Assembly: GCF_042683165.1 (NCBI RefSeq)
Contig: NZ_JBHUIZ010000003.1
Location: 558,001 to 622,000, forward strand
Length of the DNA: 64,000 bases
Direction of reading: 5' to 3'
Source of the DNA: Tigheibacillus halophilus
GTDB lineage: Bacteria > Bacillota > Bacilli > Bacillales > Amphibacillaceae
Shown here: positions 23,948-33,422 of the stretch, piece after piece
Layout: the number at the start of each line of letters is the position of its first letter
Position numbering within the stretch: position 1 is the stretch's first letter
Translations under genes and position numbers: made by a program
Notes under the pieces: model-generated
Seen by the model: only the letters and a program-made list of their open reading frames with translations
Databases searched by the model: none
Told to the model about the DNA's origin: nothing

Positions 23948-26900
23948 ATGCATGCAGAAAAAAAATCCATTAGAAAAGTTTTTGTGATTGGTTCTGGTCC
24001 TATCGTTATCGGTCAGGCAGCAGAATTTGATTATTCAGGCACGCAGGCGTGCCAGTCACTGAAGGAGGAAGGCTATCAGGTTATTCTGGCTAACTCCAAT
24101 CCAGCAACGATTATGACGGATGATACGATTGCGGATGTAGTCTACATGGAGCCTCTGACAGTTCCATTTCTGGAAAAAATCATTGAAAGAGAGCAGCCAG
24201 ATGCTATTTTGGCTTCATTTGGAGGTCAAACAGCACTTAATTTGGCAATGGAACTTCACAAGGCAGGAGTATTGGAAAAAAATCAGGTGAAACTTTTAGG
24301 GACTTCTTTGACAGCAATCCAAAACGCAGAAGACAGGGAAAAATTTAGAACATTGATGTACCGTCTGGGGGAACCTGTACCTGAAAGCAGTATTGTCACA
24401 TCAGTTGATCAGGCTTTGATCTTTGCAGAAGAAAACGGTTATCCAGTCATGGTACGGCCCGCATATACTTTAGGTGGGACAGGGGGCGGAATCTGTGCAG
24501 ATGAGAAAGAGCTGGTTCGTACTGTCAAGGCGGGTATATCACTATCCGCAGTCGGTCAGTGTCTGTTGGAAAAAAGCATCGCTGGTTATAAAGAAATTGA
24601 ATTCGAAGTTGTACGAGATCAAAAAAATCAATCAGTGATTGTGTGCGGCATGGAAAATGTGGATCCAGTGGGTATTCATACTGGTGATTCAATTGTTGTA
24701 GCTCCTATCCAGACACTGGACAAAGAAGAACTGGAAATGCTCCGGTCAGCAGCATTGCGGATTGTGAGCGCGCTGGAAATCGAGGGTGCTTGCAATGTCC
24801 AATTGGCTTTACATCCATATAACCGTCAGTACTATGTGATTGAAGTTAATCCACGTGTCTCCAGGTCCTCAGCGTTGGCTTCCAAAGCTACCGGGTATCC
24901 AATAGCGAAAATATCAGCAAAGATTGCGATGGGTCTTTCTCTTGATAAGATTGTGGATCGGAAAACGAAAATCGCGTACGCATATGCAGAACCGGAATTG
25001 GATTACATCGTTACCAAACTGCCAAGATTCGCTTATGATAAATTCACTGAAGCGGATCGTACATTGCAGACACAAATGAAAGCAACCGGAGAAATCATGG
25101 CGATTGGAAAAAGTTTTTCAGAATCATTGCTGAAAGGACTGCGTTCTCTGGAGTACACCGCGCACGATTTAACCCTTGACAGTTTAAGGGAAACAGGAAT
25201 AGAGGTACTCAAGGACAGATTGCAAAAGGCCGACGATGAAAGAATATATGTAATCGCGCAAGCATTTCGAAAGGGTGTGGACGTTGGGGAGGTGCATGAC
25301 CTCACGCAGATAGACCACTACTTCCTGGAATGTATTCAAAACCTGGTTCATCTGGAGAAAGTATTAGCTAATAATCCATTATCGATCGACTATTTGCAAC
25401 AAGCCAAAAGAATGGGAATTTCAGACGAAACAGTTTCCAGATGTTGGGGTGAAACGGAGGAAAAAATATATCAGCTGCGCAAAAATAACCACATGCTTCC
25501 TATGTTTGATCTTGTACATACATTCGAAGCAAGCGATGCCTTAAAGACACCATATTTTTATAGTACTTTCCTGCATGCCGAAAAGAAAAAGCCTGGACTG
25601 GAAAAAAAGAAAATTATCGTGATTGGGTCCGGTCCGATCAGGATTGGGCAAGGAGTAGAATTTGATTATGCGACGGTTCACTCGATCAATGCTATACAGG
25701 ACATGGGCTACGAAGCAATCATCATTAATAATAATCCGGAAACAGTTTCCACTGACTTCAGTATATCTGATAAATTGTATTTTGAGCCGCTGACACTGGA
25801 GGATGTGATGCATGTCATTGATAAAGAAAGACCGCTGGGGGTTGTCGTACAATTTGGAGGCCAAACAGCTATCAATCTTGCCGCCGGTCTTGAAGCAAGA
25901 GGCGTAAATATTTTGGGAACAGATTTGCAAGCGATTGATCGAGCAGAAAATCGCCAGCAATTTGAACAGCTGCTGGATGATTTGGATCTGCAACATCCTT
26001 CGGGTGTAAGTGTCACCAATCAGTCAGATGTCTTCAAAGCTGCAGATCAGCTGGGTTATCCAATATTGGTTCGTCCTTCCTATGTAATCGGTGGAAGCAG
26101 GATGGCTTTGATCCACAATCAAAAACAGCTGGAAGCATATTTGCATAAAAATAGTTCCGTACAAGACTGCCACCCTGTTTTGATAGACAAATACATTACT
26201 GGAATCGAAGTGGAGATAGATGCTGTCAGTGACGGAAAGACGACTGTCATACCAGGCATCATGGAACATCTAGAAAGGCCGGGAATCCACTCGGGAGATT
26301 CCATTGCTGTTTTCCCTCCACAAAGAATCAGCAAAGCAAGCAAACAAAAAATTGTAGATGCGACTATCAAAATCGCTTCAGCACTGCCGATAATCGGATT
26401 GATAAATATACAATTCATCGTAAAAAATAATGAAGTGTTTGTACTGGAAGTGAACCCGAGATCGAGCAGAACAATACCTTTTTTAAGCAAACTGACTGGG
26501 GTGAATATGGCAAAGCTTGCCACAAATTGCCTGGCAGGGCAGTTGCTTGACGAAAAAGGCTATTCGTCAGGATTGTTGCCTGAAATAAAGTCTGTTGCAG
26601 TAAAGGTTCCAGTGTTTTCATTCACGAAACTGAAAAACGTCCATGTAACGCTTGGACCGGAAATGAAATCGACGGGTGAAGTGATTGGAATGGCAAATGA
26701 TGCGGAAGATGCTTTAAGCAAAGGTCTATTAGCAGCTGGCCTGCCGGAAATGAAAGGGGAAAAGGTGCTGCTAGCTGTTACGGAAAACGACGAACCGCAA
26801 ATCGTCAGTATTGCAGAAAATTTGATAGCACATGGAAAGCAAATTTTGGCTGCTGAAGGAACTGCTGTTTGCCTGAAAAATAAAGGTATCCAGGCAGACA

Positions 26901-27130
26901 CTGTGAGAACGGAACATATCATTCATCTGCTTGAAAAAGATGAAATCGGTTTGATAGTTTTTGATGACGAACATGCAAACCAGGCGGAAAACACCTTTTT
27001 TGAAATTGGCAGAAAGGCTGTGGAACTAGGTGTTCTATGTATGACTTCTGTAGATACAGCACTAGCATATAGTAAACTGCTTGGCCGAGAAGTCTTGCAG
27101 ATACAGGATAGGGAAGTGGTACATCTGTGA
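23948..27130 (+). CDS. carB: Carbamoyl-phosphate synthase large subunit
   Basis: CarB makes carbamoyl phosphate from ammonia, bicarbonate and two ATP. The 1060-residue chain has the expected internal duplication: GSGPIVIGQAAEFDYSGTQ near residue 16 and GSGPIRIGQGVEFDYATVHS near residue 560. Each starts an ATP-grasp half, and a C-terminal MGS-like allosteric domain follows. ATG 23948 follows aaggggtgg. The glutaminase partner CarA is not encoded next to it, so either carA lies elsewhere or an arginine-pathway CarA serves both. The stop overlaps pyrK by four bases. Confidence 0.96.
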   Translation: MHAEKKSIRKVFVIGSGPIVIGQAAEFDYSGTQACQSLKEEGYQVILANSNPATIMTDDTIADVVYMEPLTVPFLEKIIEREQPDAILASFGGQTALNLAMELHKAGVLEKNQVKLLGTSLTAIQNAEDREKFRTLMYRLGEPVPESSIVTSVDQALIFAEENGYPVMVRPAYTLGGTGGGICADEKELVRTVKAGISLSAVGQCLLEKSIAGYKEIEFEVVRDQKNQSVIVCGMENVDPVGIHTGDSIVVAPIQTLDKEELEMLRSAALRIVSALEIEGACNVQLALHPYNRQYYVIEVNPRVSRSSALASKATGYPIAKISAKIAMGLSLDKIVDRKTKIAYAYAEPELDYIVTKLPRFAYDKFTEADRTLQTQMKATGEIMAIGKSFSESLLKGLRSLEYTAHDLTLDSLRETGIEVLKDRLQKADDERIYVIAQAFRKGVDVGEVHDLTQIDHYFLECIQNLVHLEKVLANNPLSIDYLQQAKRMGISDETVSRCWGETEEKIYQLRKNNHMLPMFDLVHTFEASDALKTPYFYSTFLHAEKKKPGLEKKKIIVIGSGPIRIGQGVEFDYATVHSINAIQDMGYEAIIINNNPETVSTDFSISDKLYFEPLTLEDVMHVIDKERPLGVVVQFGGQTAINLAAGLEARGVNILGTDLQAIDRAENRQQFEQLLDDLDLQHPSGVSVTNQSDVFKAADQLGYPILVRPSYVIGGSRMALIHNQKQLEAYLHKNSSVQDCHPVLIDKYITGIEVEIDAVSDGKTTVIPGIMEHLERPGIHSGDSIAVFPPQRISKASKQKIVDATIKIASALPIIGLINIQFIVKNNEVFVLEVNPRSSRTIPFLSKLTGVNMAKLATNCLAGQLLDEKGYSSGLLPEIKSVAVKVPVFSFTKLKNVHVTLGPEMKSTGEVIGMANDAEDALSKGLLAAGLPEMKGEKVLLAVTENDEPQIVSIAENLIAHGKQILAAEGTAVCLKNKGIQADTVRTEHIIHLLEKDEIGLIVFDDEHANQAENTFFEIGRKAVELGVLCMTSVDTALAYSKLLGREVLQIQDREVVHL

Positions 27131-27882
27131 AAAAAATACAAAGAGTGGTTATTGAAGAGAAAAGGTGGATTGCCAAGGATACCATCGAGATGGTGCTCTT
27201 GAATCAATTTATTGCCAGGAACGCCATACCAGGACAATTTCTGCACATAGCCATCCCTGGAAATACCTTGCGCAGACCAATTTCGATAGCTGATACAAAT
27301 GGCAGCCAGGGCACAGTGACGATTCTATTTAAAGTAATCGGGAAGGGCACAAGCCGGCTGTCGGAATTCACCGTCGGCACATACCTCGATGTCATTGGTC
27401 CACAAGGCAATGGTTTTGATTTGCAAGTGGGAGAAAATAGCACCATCCTTTTGGCTGGCGGGGGGATAGGTGTCCCCCCGATTCATTTTCTTGCTAAAAA
27501 TCTGGCTGATAAAAACTGTCGTATGGTTGCGGTTTTGGGATTCCAGTCAAGGGACTATGTTTTTTATGAGGAGAAGTTCCAAAGCATATGCCAAACACAA
27601 ATTGTCACCAATGATGGCTCGCAAGGGGTAGGCGGCTATATAACGGACCATTTGCCGCCAAAACAAAAAATAAATACATTTTACGGGTGTGGCCCGGTCC
27701 AGATGCTCAAAGTGCTTACTGTACGATTGGATGGCATAAAAGGCTACCTATCTGTAGAGGAACGGATGGGGTGCGGTGTAGGGGCTTGTCTTGCTTGTAT
27801 GATTCCCGCGAATAACGGGAAAGGCTATAAAAAAATTTGCCGGGATGGTCCGGTCTTTTCAACGGGAGAGGTGAGCCTGTGA
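27127..27882 (+). CDS. pyrK: Dihydroorotate dehydrogenase B, electron-transfer subunit
   Basis: PyrK carries FAD and a [2Fe-2S] cluster and passes electrons from PyrD to NAD+. The FAD region (RRPISIADTNGSQ), the NAD region (LLAGGGIGVPPIHFLA) and the four cluster cysteines in MGCGVGACLACMIP and KKICRDGP are present. It has 251 residues. GTG 27127 overlaps the carB stop (GTGA). The C-terminus abuts pyrD. Confidence 0.95.
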   Translation: MKKIQRVVIEEKRWIAKDTIEMVLLNQFIARNAIPGQFLHIAIPGNTLRRPISIADTNGSQGTVTILFKVIGKGTSRLSEFTVGTYLDVIGPQGNGFDLQVGENSTILLAGGGIGVPPIHFLAKNLADKNCRMVAVLGFQSRDYVFYEEKFQSICQTQIVTNDGSQGVGGYITDHLPPKQKINTFYGCGPVQMLKVLTVRLDGIKGYLSVEERMGCGVGACLACMIPANNGKGYKKICRDGPVFSTGEVSL

Positions 27883-28793
27883 TGAATTTGGAAATTGAAT
27901 TGCCCGGACTGAAATTAAAAAATCCAGTCATGCCTGCTTCAGGCTGTTTTGGATTCGGCAGGGAATACAGTGAATTTTTTGATCTTGGCGAGCTTGGGGC
28001 AGTCATTATGAAAGCAGCGACTGCTAAGCCTAGATTGGGGAATCAAACACCAAGAGTTGCAGAAACGCCATGTGGAATGCTTAACGCAATCGGTCTGCAA
28101 AACCCTGGAGTTGAGCGGATCATCGATGAAGAAGTTCCTTTTCTGGCTGGGTTCGATACCTGTATCCTCGCTAACATTGCCGGCAGCACGCATGAAGAAT
28201 ATGAAGCAGTTGCAGAAGCGTTCAACCGGTCGGCTGAAGTGGATGCACTTGAGCTGAATATTTCTTGTCCAAATGTGAAAGAAGGAGGAATGCAATTTGG
28301 CAATAATCCAGCTATGGCGGCAGAGGTAACAAGAGCGGTCAAACATATCAGTGATAAACCGGTGTATGTAAAACTATCACCGAATGTCACTGACATCAGC
28401 AAAATGGCGCTTGCTGTGGCAGAGGCCGGCGCCGACGGCTTATCACTCATCAATACTTTTACAGGGATGCAATTTGATCTTGTGAAACGAAAACCGTTGC
28501 TTGCCAATGTCACTGGCGGTCTATCAGGGGCCGCCATCAAACCGCTCGCGGTAAGGATGGTTTATGATGTGAAAAAAGTCGTCGATATTCCGATTATTGG
28601 GGTTGGAGGTATTACAAGTGCAGAAGATGTGCTGGAATTTTTGCTTGCCGGTGCGAGTGCAGTGGCAATAGGTACCGCAAATTTTCAGAACCCGTTTATA
28701 TGCCGGCAAATCATTAAGGCATTACCTGCCGTATTAAAGACATATGGATTCACTTCCGTAACCGAAGCGATTGGAAAGGGGAATATACAATGA
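27882..28793 (+). CDS. pyrD: Dihydroorotate dehydrogenase B, catalytic subunit
   Basis: Class 1B flavoenzyme oxidising dihydroorotate to orotate, working as a complex with PyrK. FMN/substrate motifs include NPVMPASGCFGFG, NISCPNVKEGG with the catalytic cysteine, VKLSPNVTDI and IIGVGGITSAEDV. ATG 27882 (303 residues) follows gggagaggtgag; GTG 27879 is one codon longer. Starts further upstream lie within pyrK. Confidence 0.95.
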   Translation: MNLEIELPGLKLKNPVMPASGCFGFGREYSEFFDLGELGAVIMKAATAKPRLGNQTPRVAETPCGMLNAIGLQNPGVERIIDEEVPFLAGFDTCILANIAGSTHEEYEAVAEAFNRSAEVDALELNISCPNVKEGGMQFGNNPAMAAEVTRAVKHISDKPVYVKLSPNVTDISKMALAVAEAGADGLSLINTFTGMQFDLVKRKPLLANVTGGLSGAAIKPLAVRMVYDVKKVVDIPIIGVGGITSAEDVLEFLLAGASAVAIGTANFQNPFICRQIIKALPAVLKTYGFTSVTEAIGKGNIQ

Positions 28794-29491
28794 AACGATC
28801 CGTATACTTGGCTCTGGATTTTCCGGATTGGACAGAAACAGATAGCTTTTTACATAGAAATGATTTGAGAGGCGTACCTGTTAAAGTAGGCATGGAACTT
28901 TTTTATAAGGAAGGAGTTCATGTCATCCAACGGCTGAAGGAGGACGGGCACCCGGTATTTTTGGATTTAAAGCTGCATGATATTCCGACAACAGTGGCCA
29001 ATGCCATGCACAATCTGGCCAACCTGGGTGTCAATATGGTTACTGTTCATACACTCGGAGGAAGTGAAATGATCAGAAATGCAAAAGCAGCATTCAATCA
29101 AGGCGCTCAGCCAGGGGCAAAATTGATTGCGGTCACTATTCTTACTTCGATGGATAATCAGATGTTGCATTTGGAACTTCATATGGCTGGCAATGTGAAA
29201 GAGGAGGCTGTCCATCTTGCACAAGTAGCGAAAAACAGCGGAGCAGATGGAGTTGTCTGTGCAGTCAATGAAGCGGCAGCCATCAAACAAGCATGCTCCA
29301 ATGACTTTCTGACAGTGACACCAGGGATTCGCCTCGACCGTTTACATAATAATGATCAAAAACGTGTGGCAACTCCGAGTGAAGCGATACGTAACGGAGC
29401 GGACATTTTGGTAATTGGAAGAAGTGTTACCAAGGCATCAGACCCGAAAAAAGCATATGAAAACGTGTTGGAGGAAATGGCTAATGCATGA
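28790..29491 (+). CDS. pyrF: Orotidine 5'-phosphate decarboxylase
   Basis: PyrF makes UMP from OMP. The catalytic stretch FLDLKLHDIPTTV (Lys and Asp of the K-D network) and ending motif TPGIRL ... ILVIGRSVTKASDP are clear. It has 233 residues. ATG 28790 overlaps the pyrD stop by four bases (ATGA) and the gene end overlaps pyrE by eight. Confidence 0.96.
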   Translation: MKRSVYLALDFPDWTETDSFLHRNDLRGVPVKVGMELFYKEGVHVIQRLKEDGHPVFLDLKLHDIPTTVANAMHNLANLGVNMVTVHTLGGSEMIRNAKAAFNQGAQPGAKLIAVTILTSMDNQMLHLELHMAGNVKEEAVHLAQVAKNSGADGVVCAVNEAAAIKQACSNDFLTVTPGIRLDRLHNNDQKRVATPSEAIRNGADILVIGRSVTKASDPKKAYENVLEEMANA

Positions 29492-30101
29492 TAATCAAGC
29501 AATCGAAAAAGGCTTACTGGAAATTAAGGCAGTACAAATCAATCCATCAGACTGGTTCACATGGACTTCAGGTATAAAGGCCCCGATATATTGTGATAAT
29601 AGATTAACGATGGGATACCCGCGACTACGCAGGAAAATCACCGAAAGTTTTGTGCGGATGCTAAAGGATGCTGAATGGGAACCAGATATCATCGCTGGAT
29701 GTGCGACTGCCGGCGTCCCTCACGCTGCCTGGCTTGCGGATGTATTGGAATTGCCTTTGGTTTATGTCAGGTCTGAAGCAAAAAAGCACGGTAAAGGAAA
29801 GCAAATCGAAGGTATTGTCAAGCCTGGTCAAAAGGTGCTTGCTGTTGAAGATTTAATATCAACTGGTACTTCCTCCATCAAGGTTTCAGAGGCATTGAGA
29901 GAAGCCGGTGCGGAGGTTCTTGGTGTGTTTGCAATTTTTACATATGGCTTGGAAAAAGCAACGGCAAATTTTGCAAGGGCAAGCCTTCCATGGTATACTA
30001 TTGCGAAATTTGATCAGCTGCTGGCGTATATGCTTGCAGATAAGCAATTAACCGTAGAAGAACACCAACAATTACTCGCATGGAGAAACAGTCAGGTTTA
30101 A
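29484..30101 (+). CDS. pyrE: Orotate phosphoribosyltransferase
   Basis: PyrE adds PRPP-derived ribose phosphate to orotate. The PRPP motif VLAVEDLISTGTSS and substrate stretch FTWTSGIKAPIYCDNR are present. It has 205 residues from ATG 29484, with gtggagga ten bases upstream inside pyrF. It is the last gene of the pyr operon. Confidence 0.95.
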   Translation: MHDNQAIEKGLLEIKAVQINPSDWFTWTSGIKAPIYCDNRLTMGYPRLRRKITESFVRMLKDAEWEPDIIAGCATAGVPHAAWLADVLELPLVYVRSEAKKHGKGKQIEGIVKPGQKVLAVEDLISTGTSSIKVSEALREAGAEVLGVFAIFTYGLEKATANFARASLPWYTIAKFDQLLAYMLADKQLTVEEHQQLLAWRNSQV

Positions 30102-30109
30102 CAAAGCTC

Positions 30110-30146
30110 AAACCAGATGGCATGCAGCGCGTATGCCATCTGGTTT
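30110..30146 (+). terminator. Hairpin after pyrE, probable end of the pyr operon
   Basis: A perfect 14-bp stem (AAACCAGATGGCAT / ATGCCATCTGGTTT) with a 9-base loop. There is no T run on either strand, so it may act bidirectionally between the convergent pyrE and the methyltransferase gene, or chiefly protect the mRNA end. Confidence 0.6.
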
Positions 30147-30196
30147 GGCCTTCAACGAAAAGCTTTGGCTATCAACATGGATGGGCATGCCTGCGC

Positions 30197-30973
30197 TTAT
30201 GTTTTTTTACAAACAGCAACCCATTCGTCCAGACTGAATGATACGATATCTCCAGATGTATCATATACAATCTGGTAATAATTTTGTATTTCTTGGGGAG
30301 ATTGCAAAATAAAATTGGTTACGTTTTGGATGTCTTCCTGTGAGCTCATCATACGCGATACCCATTCTTGATAAGGCAGGTTTTTTTTCCTCTTCTGTTC
30401 ATATAACAATTGAAGTCCGTTATTTTCAAACAACGCTTCCCACTCGGAAATGTTTAATGACCTTACATGGCTGGGATCCCGCATTTTTTCCATTTTGTTG
30501 ATGAAAAAATCGAAAGTGGCATATTCACTAGCAACATTATCCACCAATAGAAATTTCCCATTTTTTTTCAGTACACGCCGCGCTTCTGCCACGAATTTTT
30601 GCGGGGATGGAAAATGATGCGCGGCAATCCGGCAGGTGACAATATCAACATGATTATCCGGGTACGGTAGCTGTTCTGCATCGGCTTCGGCAAACACGAT
30701 GTTATCGATATGTTTCAGATGGTCTTTAGCAGCAGCGAGCATCTCTTTTGTTAAATCTGTTGCAATTATACGTTTCACCTTAGCCGCAAGGTATTTTGCG
30801 GTATGTCCACCTCCGGTCGCTATATCCAATGCAACCATATCTTTTTGTGGTTTTAACAATGCAACAAGCGCGTTCAAATCCTCTTTTTTGGAGTGAGTGC
30901 TGCTAGTGACATAGCTTTGCGCGTTTTCTCCGAACTGTTTCTTTGTCAAATCTTTTTCATGCAACCTGATCAT
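30197..30973 (-). CDS. Class I SAM-dependent methyltransferase, substrate unknown
   Basis: A 258-residue UbiE/YcgJ-like methyltransferase. The SAM-binding motif I is ALDIATGGGHTAKYLA, motif II-III IIATDLTKEMLAAA and FAEADAEQLPYPDNHVD, and the post motif RRVLKKNGKFLLVD. It is unlikely to be a menaquinone enzyme because the C-terminal half is unlike UbiE/MenG. The ribosome site aaggaaggg touches the ATG at 30973 but sits nine bases before an in-frame TTG at 30964, which may be the true start. It is divergent from the LysR gene, so it may be that regulator's target (inference). Confidence 0.85.
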   Translation of the reverse strand: MIRLHEKDLTKKQFGENAQSYVTSSTHSKKEDLNALVALLKPQKDMVALDIATGGGHTAKYLAAKVKRIIATDLTKEMLAAAKDHLKHIDNIVFAEADAEQLPYPDNHVDIVTCRIAAHHFPSPQKFVAEARRVLKKNGKFLLVDNVASEYATFDFFINKMEKMRDPSHVRSLNISEWEALFENNGLQLLYEQKRKKNLPYQEWVSRMMSSQEDIQNVTNFILQSPQEIQNYYQIVYDTSGDIVSFSLDEWVAVCKKT

Positions 30974-30983
30974 CCCTTCCTTA

Positions 30984-31000
30984 AATCTTTCCTTTAGATT
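30984..31000. promoter_or_regulatory. Candidate LysR-type operator between methyltransferase and regulator genes
   Basis: AATCT (30984-30988) and AGATT (30996-31000) form a perfect interrupted palindrome, giving the T-N11-A pattern (T 30986, A 30998) typical of LysR-type sites. It lies directly before the ribosome site of the methyltransferase gene. Confidence 0.4.
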
Positions 31001-31010
31001 AACTGGTAAT

Positions 31011-31039
31011 ATGCAATAAGTAAAATACTGTTATATAAT
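31011..31039 (+). promoter_or_regulatory. Possible promoter of the LysR-family gene
   Basis: TATAAT at 31034-31039 lies 17 bp after a weak -35 (ATGCAA, 31011-31016), 41 bp before the regulator's start. Confidence 0.45.
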
Positions 31040-31079
31040 TATATTAGATAAACAAAAATTATCAGATGGAGATGAGTAT

Positions 31080-31955
31080 ATGCGTATTGACGACTACGCA
31101 TTATTATTAAAACTGCAGGAGGTAGGAACAATCAGAGGCACAGCAAAATCAGTCCTGATTTCCCAGCCGGCGGTTACACAGCGATTAAAGTATATTGAAG
31201 ATTATTTTGGTATGCCAATCTTTATCAGGACGCCTAAGCGTCTTGTTTTAACTCCCGGCGGGGAGATCATTTTAAACCATGCGAGTGAAGTGGTGGCAAG
31301 AGAAGCAGCAGTTAAAAATACGCTTGCTCAAACGAGTGATGAGATAAAAGGAACGCTGTCGATCGCTTGTTCATCCTTGATCAGCCAGCGTTTTCTTCCT
31401 GCGATTCTTGGAGATTACACGGCTAAATATCCTGGAGTGACTATTGATCTGGTCACTGGTATTAGTGAAGATATTAAACAGCATCATAAAGATTACCATG
31501 TTTGTATTATCAGAGGGCAAAAACTGAAAGAGAGTACTTGTATCAGTTTATTCGAGGATCCCCTGTATATTTTTGATACGGAGGATTTCCCCGCGGGAAA
31601 ACTAAAAGAACGCCCGCTAATATCTTTTAAAAGTGATGACAGCATGCATGAGCTGGTAGATAACTGGCTATATCACCATAATGATAGAATCAAGCCATTA
31701 AAGGCGATCACTGTTGATCAGATCGAGACATGCAAACAATTTATGAAACAAGGAATAGGGATGGCAGTGCTGCCGGAGAGTGTATCGGAATCAATGAAAA
31801 AAGATTATCCGCACATCGCATTGGAACTTGAGGGTGAGCCGGTGACAAGACATACTTGGCTTTGTTTCCAGGAAGGTATCCGCAAGCTTCCACAAGTTGA
31901 TATTTTTATTCGGGAACTGACAAAACAGACATTTTTAGACGAGAGAAAAGTGTAA
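31080..31955 (+). CDS. LysR-family transcriptional regulator
   Basis: A 291-residue regulator with an N-terminal winged helix-turn-helix (LQEVGTIRGTAKSVLISQPAVTQR, given in parts: GTIRGTAKSVLISQPAV, QRLKYIEDYFGMPIF) and a periplasmic-binding-like effector domain (IKGTLSIACSS, MKQGIGMAVLPES). ATG 31080 follows gatggagatga. It lies between a divergent methyltransferase gene and the codirectional fdhA, 199 bp downstream; either may be controlled by it. The effector cannot be told from sequence. Confidence 0.9.
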   Translation: MRIDDYALLLKLQEVGTIRGTAKSVLISQPAVTQRLKYIEDYFGMPIFIRTPKRLVLTPGGEIILNHASEVVAREAAVKNTLAQTSDEIKGTLSIACSSLISQRFLPAILGDYTAKYPGVTIDLVTGISEDIKQHHKDYHVCIIRGQKLKESTCISLFEDPLYIFDTEDFPAGKLKERPLISFKSDDSMHELVDNWLYHHNDRIKPLKAITVDQIETCKQFMKQGIGMAVLPESVSESMKKDYPHIALELEGEPVTRHTWLCFQEGIRKLPQVDIFIRELTKQTFLDERKV

Positions 31956-31984
31956 TCATTACCCGTTAGTACATTTTATATGGT

Positions 31985-32009
31985 TATAATCCCAACTCAT
32001 TGCTTGGGA
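31985..32009 (+). promoter_or_regulatory. Possible -10 box with overlapping palindromic operator before fdhA
   Basis: A perfect TATAAT (31985-31990) runs into the palindrome TCCCAA (31990-31995) - 8 bases - TTGGGA (32004-32009). A repressor bound here would cover the transcription start. The -35 region is poor, so an activator may be needed. This control is inferred. Confidence 0.45.
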
Positions 32010-32154
32010 AAAGCCACAATGATTTAAATGCCTTCTTTAAAAACGTTTTCATGATTTCAAAGACGGGAAGAAGTCTAGTGAAGTTAGTCACCAATATTCT
32101 TTTTTCCCTGCCCGGTCGAGTTAAATCTAGCAAACTATCAAGGAGGTTATGTTG

Positions 32155-33369
32155 TTGGCTGATAATCGCGGAGTGGTATATAAAGGCAATGGTAAAGTGG
32201 AAGTGGAAAACATTCCTTATCCAGATTTGGTTTTGCACGAGGGACCTGGCGTTCCAAAATCGAATGAAGGCAGGAAATGTGAGCATGGTGTCATCATCAA
32301 AAATATAGCGACGAATATTTGCGGCAGTGACCAGCACATGGTACGCGGCCGTACAACTGCGCCGTCGGGGATGGTTCTTGGTCATGAAATTACCGGTGAG
32401 GTCATCGAGGTTGGACGAGATGTGGAATTCATCAAGAAAGGTGATATTGTATCGGTACCCTTTAACGTAGCTTGCGGACGCTGTAAGATGTGCCGCCGCC
32501 AGGATACTCATATTTGTTTGCACGTCAATCCGGAACGCCCAGGCGGTGCTTATGGATATGTAGATATGGGCGGATGGGTTGGAGGCCAGTCCGAATATGT
32601 GATGGTACCTTACGCAGACTTTCAATTATTGAAGTTTCCTGATAAAGATCTGGCAATGGATAAGATGTTGGATTTAGCCATGCTTACTGATATCTTTCCA
32701 ACGGGCTACCATGGGGCTGTGAGCGCCGGGGTGACCACAGGTTCTACGGTTTATGTAGCGGGGGCAGGGCCAGTGGGTTTGGCTGCGGCCCATTCTGCAC
32801 AATTACTCGGTGCGGCGGTTGTGATTGTTGGTGATCTGAATGCTGCGCGGCTGGAACAGGCTCGAAGTTTTGGATGCGAAACAATCAATTTACAGGAACA
32901 TGACGATGTCGGTGAACAGATTGAACAAATACTGGGCATCCCTGAAGTTGACTGTGCAGTCGATGCAGTTGGTTTTGAAGCATATGGACACGGAACGGAC
33001 TATGAAGGTTCCCCTGCCACAGTACTTAATACCATGATGGATGTAGTCGAGGCAGGTGGCAAATTTGGCATACCTGGCCTTTATGTCACTGAAGATCCTG
33101 GAGCCAAGGATGAAAACGCAAAGCAGGGCTCACTGCAGGTTCGCTTTGGACTAGGCTGGTCAAAAGCACATGCTTTTGTAACCGGTCAAACCCCTGCTAT
33201 GAAATACCAACGCCAGCTGATGATGGCGGTATTGAATGGCAGAGCGAATATCGCGAAAGCAGTGAACGCGACGGTTGTCTCCCTGGATGAGGCACCACAG
33301 GGATATGCGGATTTTGATAGTGGGGTGGCTAAAAAATTCATCATCGATCCGCATGGAATGTTGAGATAG
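32155..33369 (+). CDS. fdhA: Glutathione-independent formaldehyde dehydrogenase (zinc ADH family)
   Basis: A zinc-dependent, NAD-linked medium-chain dehydrogenase strongly resembling Pseudomonas putida FdhA, which oxidises or dismutates formaldehyde with tightly bound NAD. Diagnostic stretches: ICGSDQHMVRGRTTA, VLGHEITGEVIEVG, VPFNVACGRCKMC with structural zinc cysteines, GGAYGYVDMG, VYVAGAGPVGLAAA and VDCAVDAVGFEA. I chose TTG 32155 (404 residues, start MADNRGVVY) because aaggaggt lies eight bases before it; ATG 32149 is too close. About ten extra residues (LHEGPGVPKSNEG) lie before the first conserved core strand. It is followed 53 bp later by the HbpS-like gene. Confidence 0.92.
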   Translation: MADNRGVVYKGNGKVEVENIPYPDLVLHEGPGVPKSNEGRKCEHGVIIKNIATNICGSDQHMVRGRTTAPSGMVLGHEITGEVIEVGRDVEFIKKGDIVSVPFNVACGRCKMCRRQDTHICLHVNPERPGGAYGYVDMGGWVGGQSEYVMVPYADFQLLKFPDKDLAMDKMLDLAMLTDIFPTGYHGAVSAGVTTGSTVYVAGAGPVGLAAAHSAQLLGAAVVIVGDLNAARLEQARSFGCETINLQEHDDVGEQIEQILGIPEVDCAVDAVGFEAYGHGTDYEGSPATVLNTMMDVVEAGGKFGIPGLYVTEDPGAKDENAKQGSLQVRFGLGWSKAHAFVTGQTPAMKYQRQLMMAVLNGRANIAKAVNATVVSLDEAPQGYADFDSGVAKKFIIDPHGMLR

Positions 33370-33422
33370 GTACACCACAAATAGCAGTGAAGCTTATAAG
33401 TATATAAAAGGAGGAGGATATT

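Noticed and set aside
31984..32625. Reverse 213-codon reading frame over the start of fdhA
   Set aside because: It is antisense to highly conserved FdhA sequence and has no motif or ribosome site.
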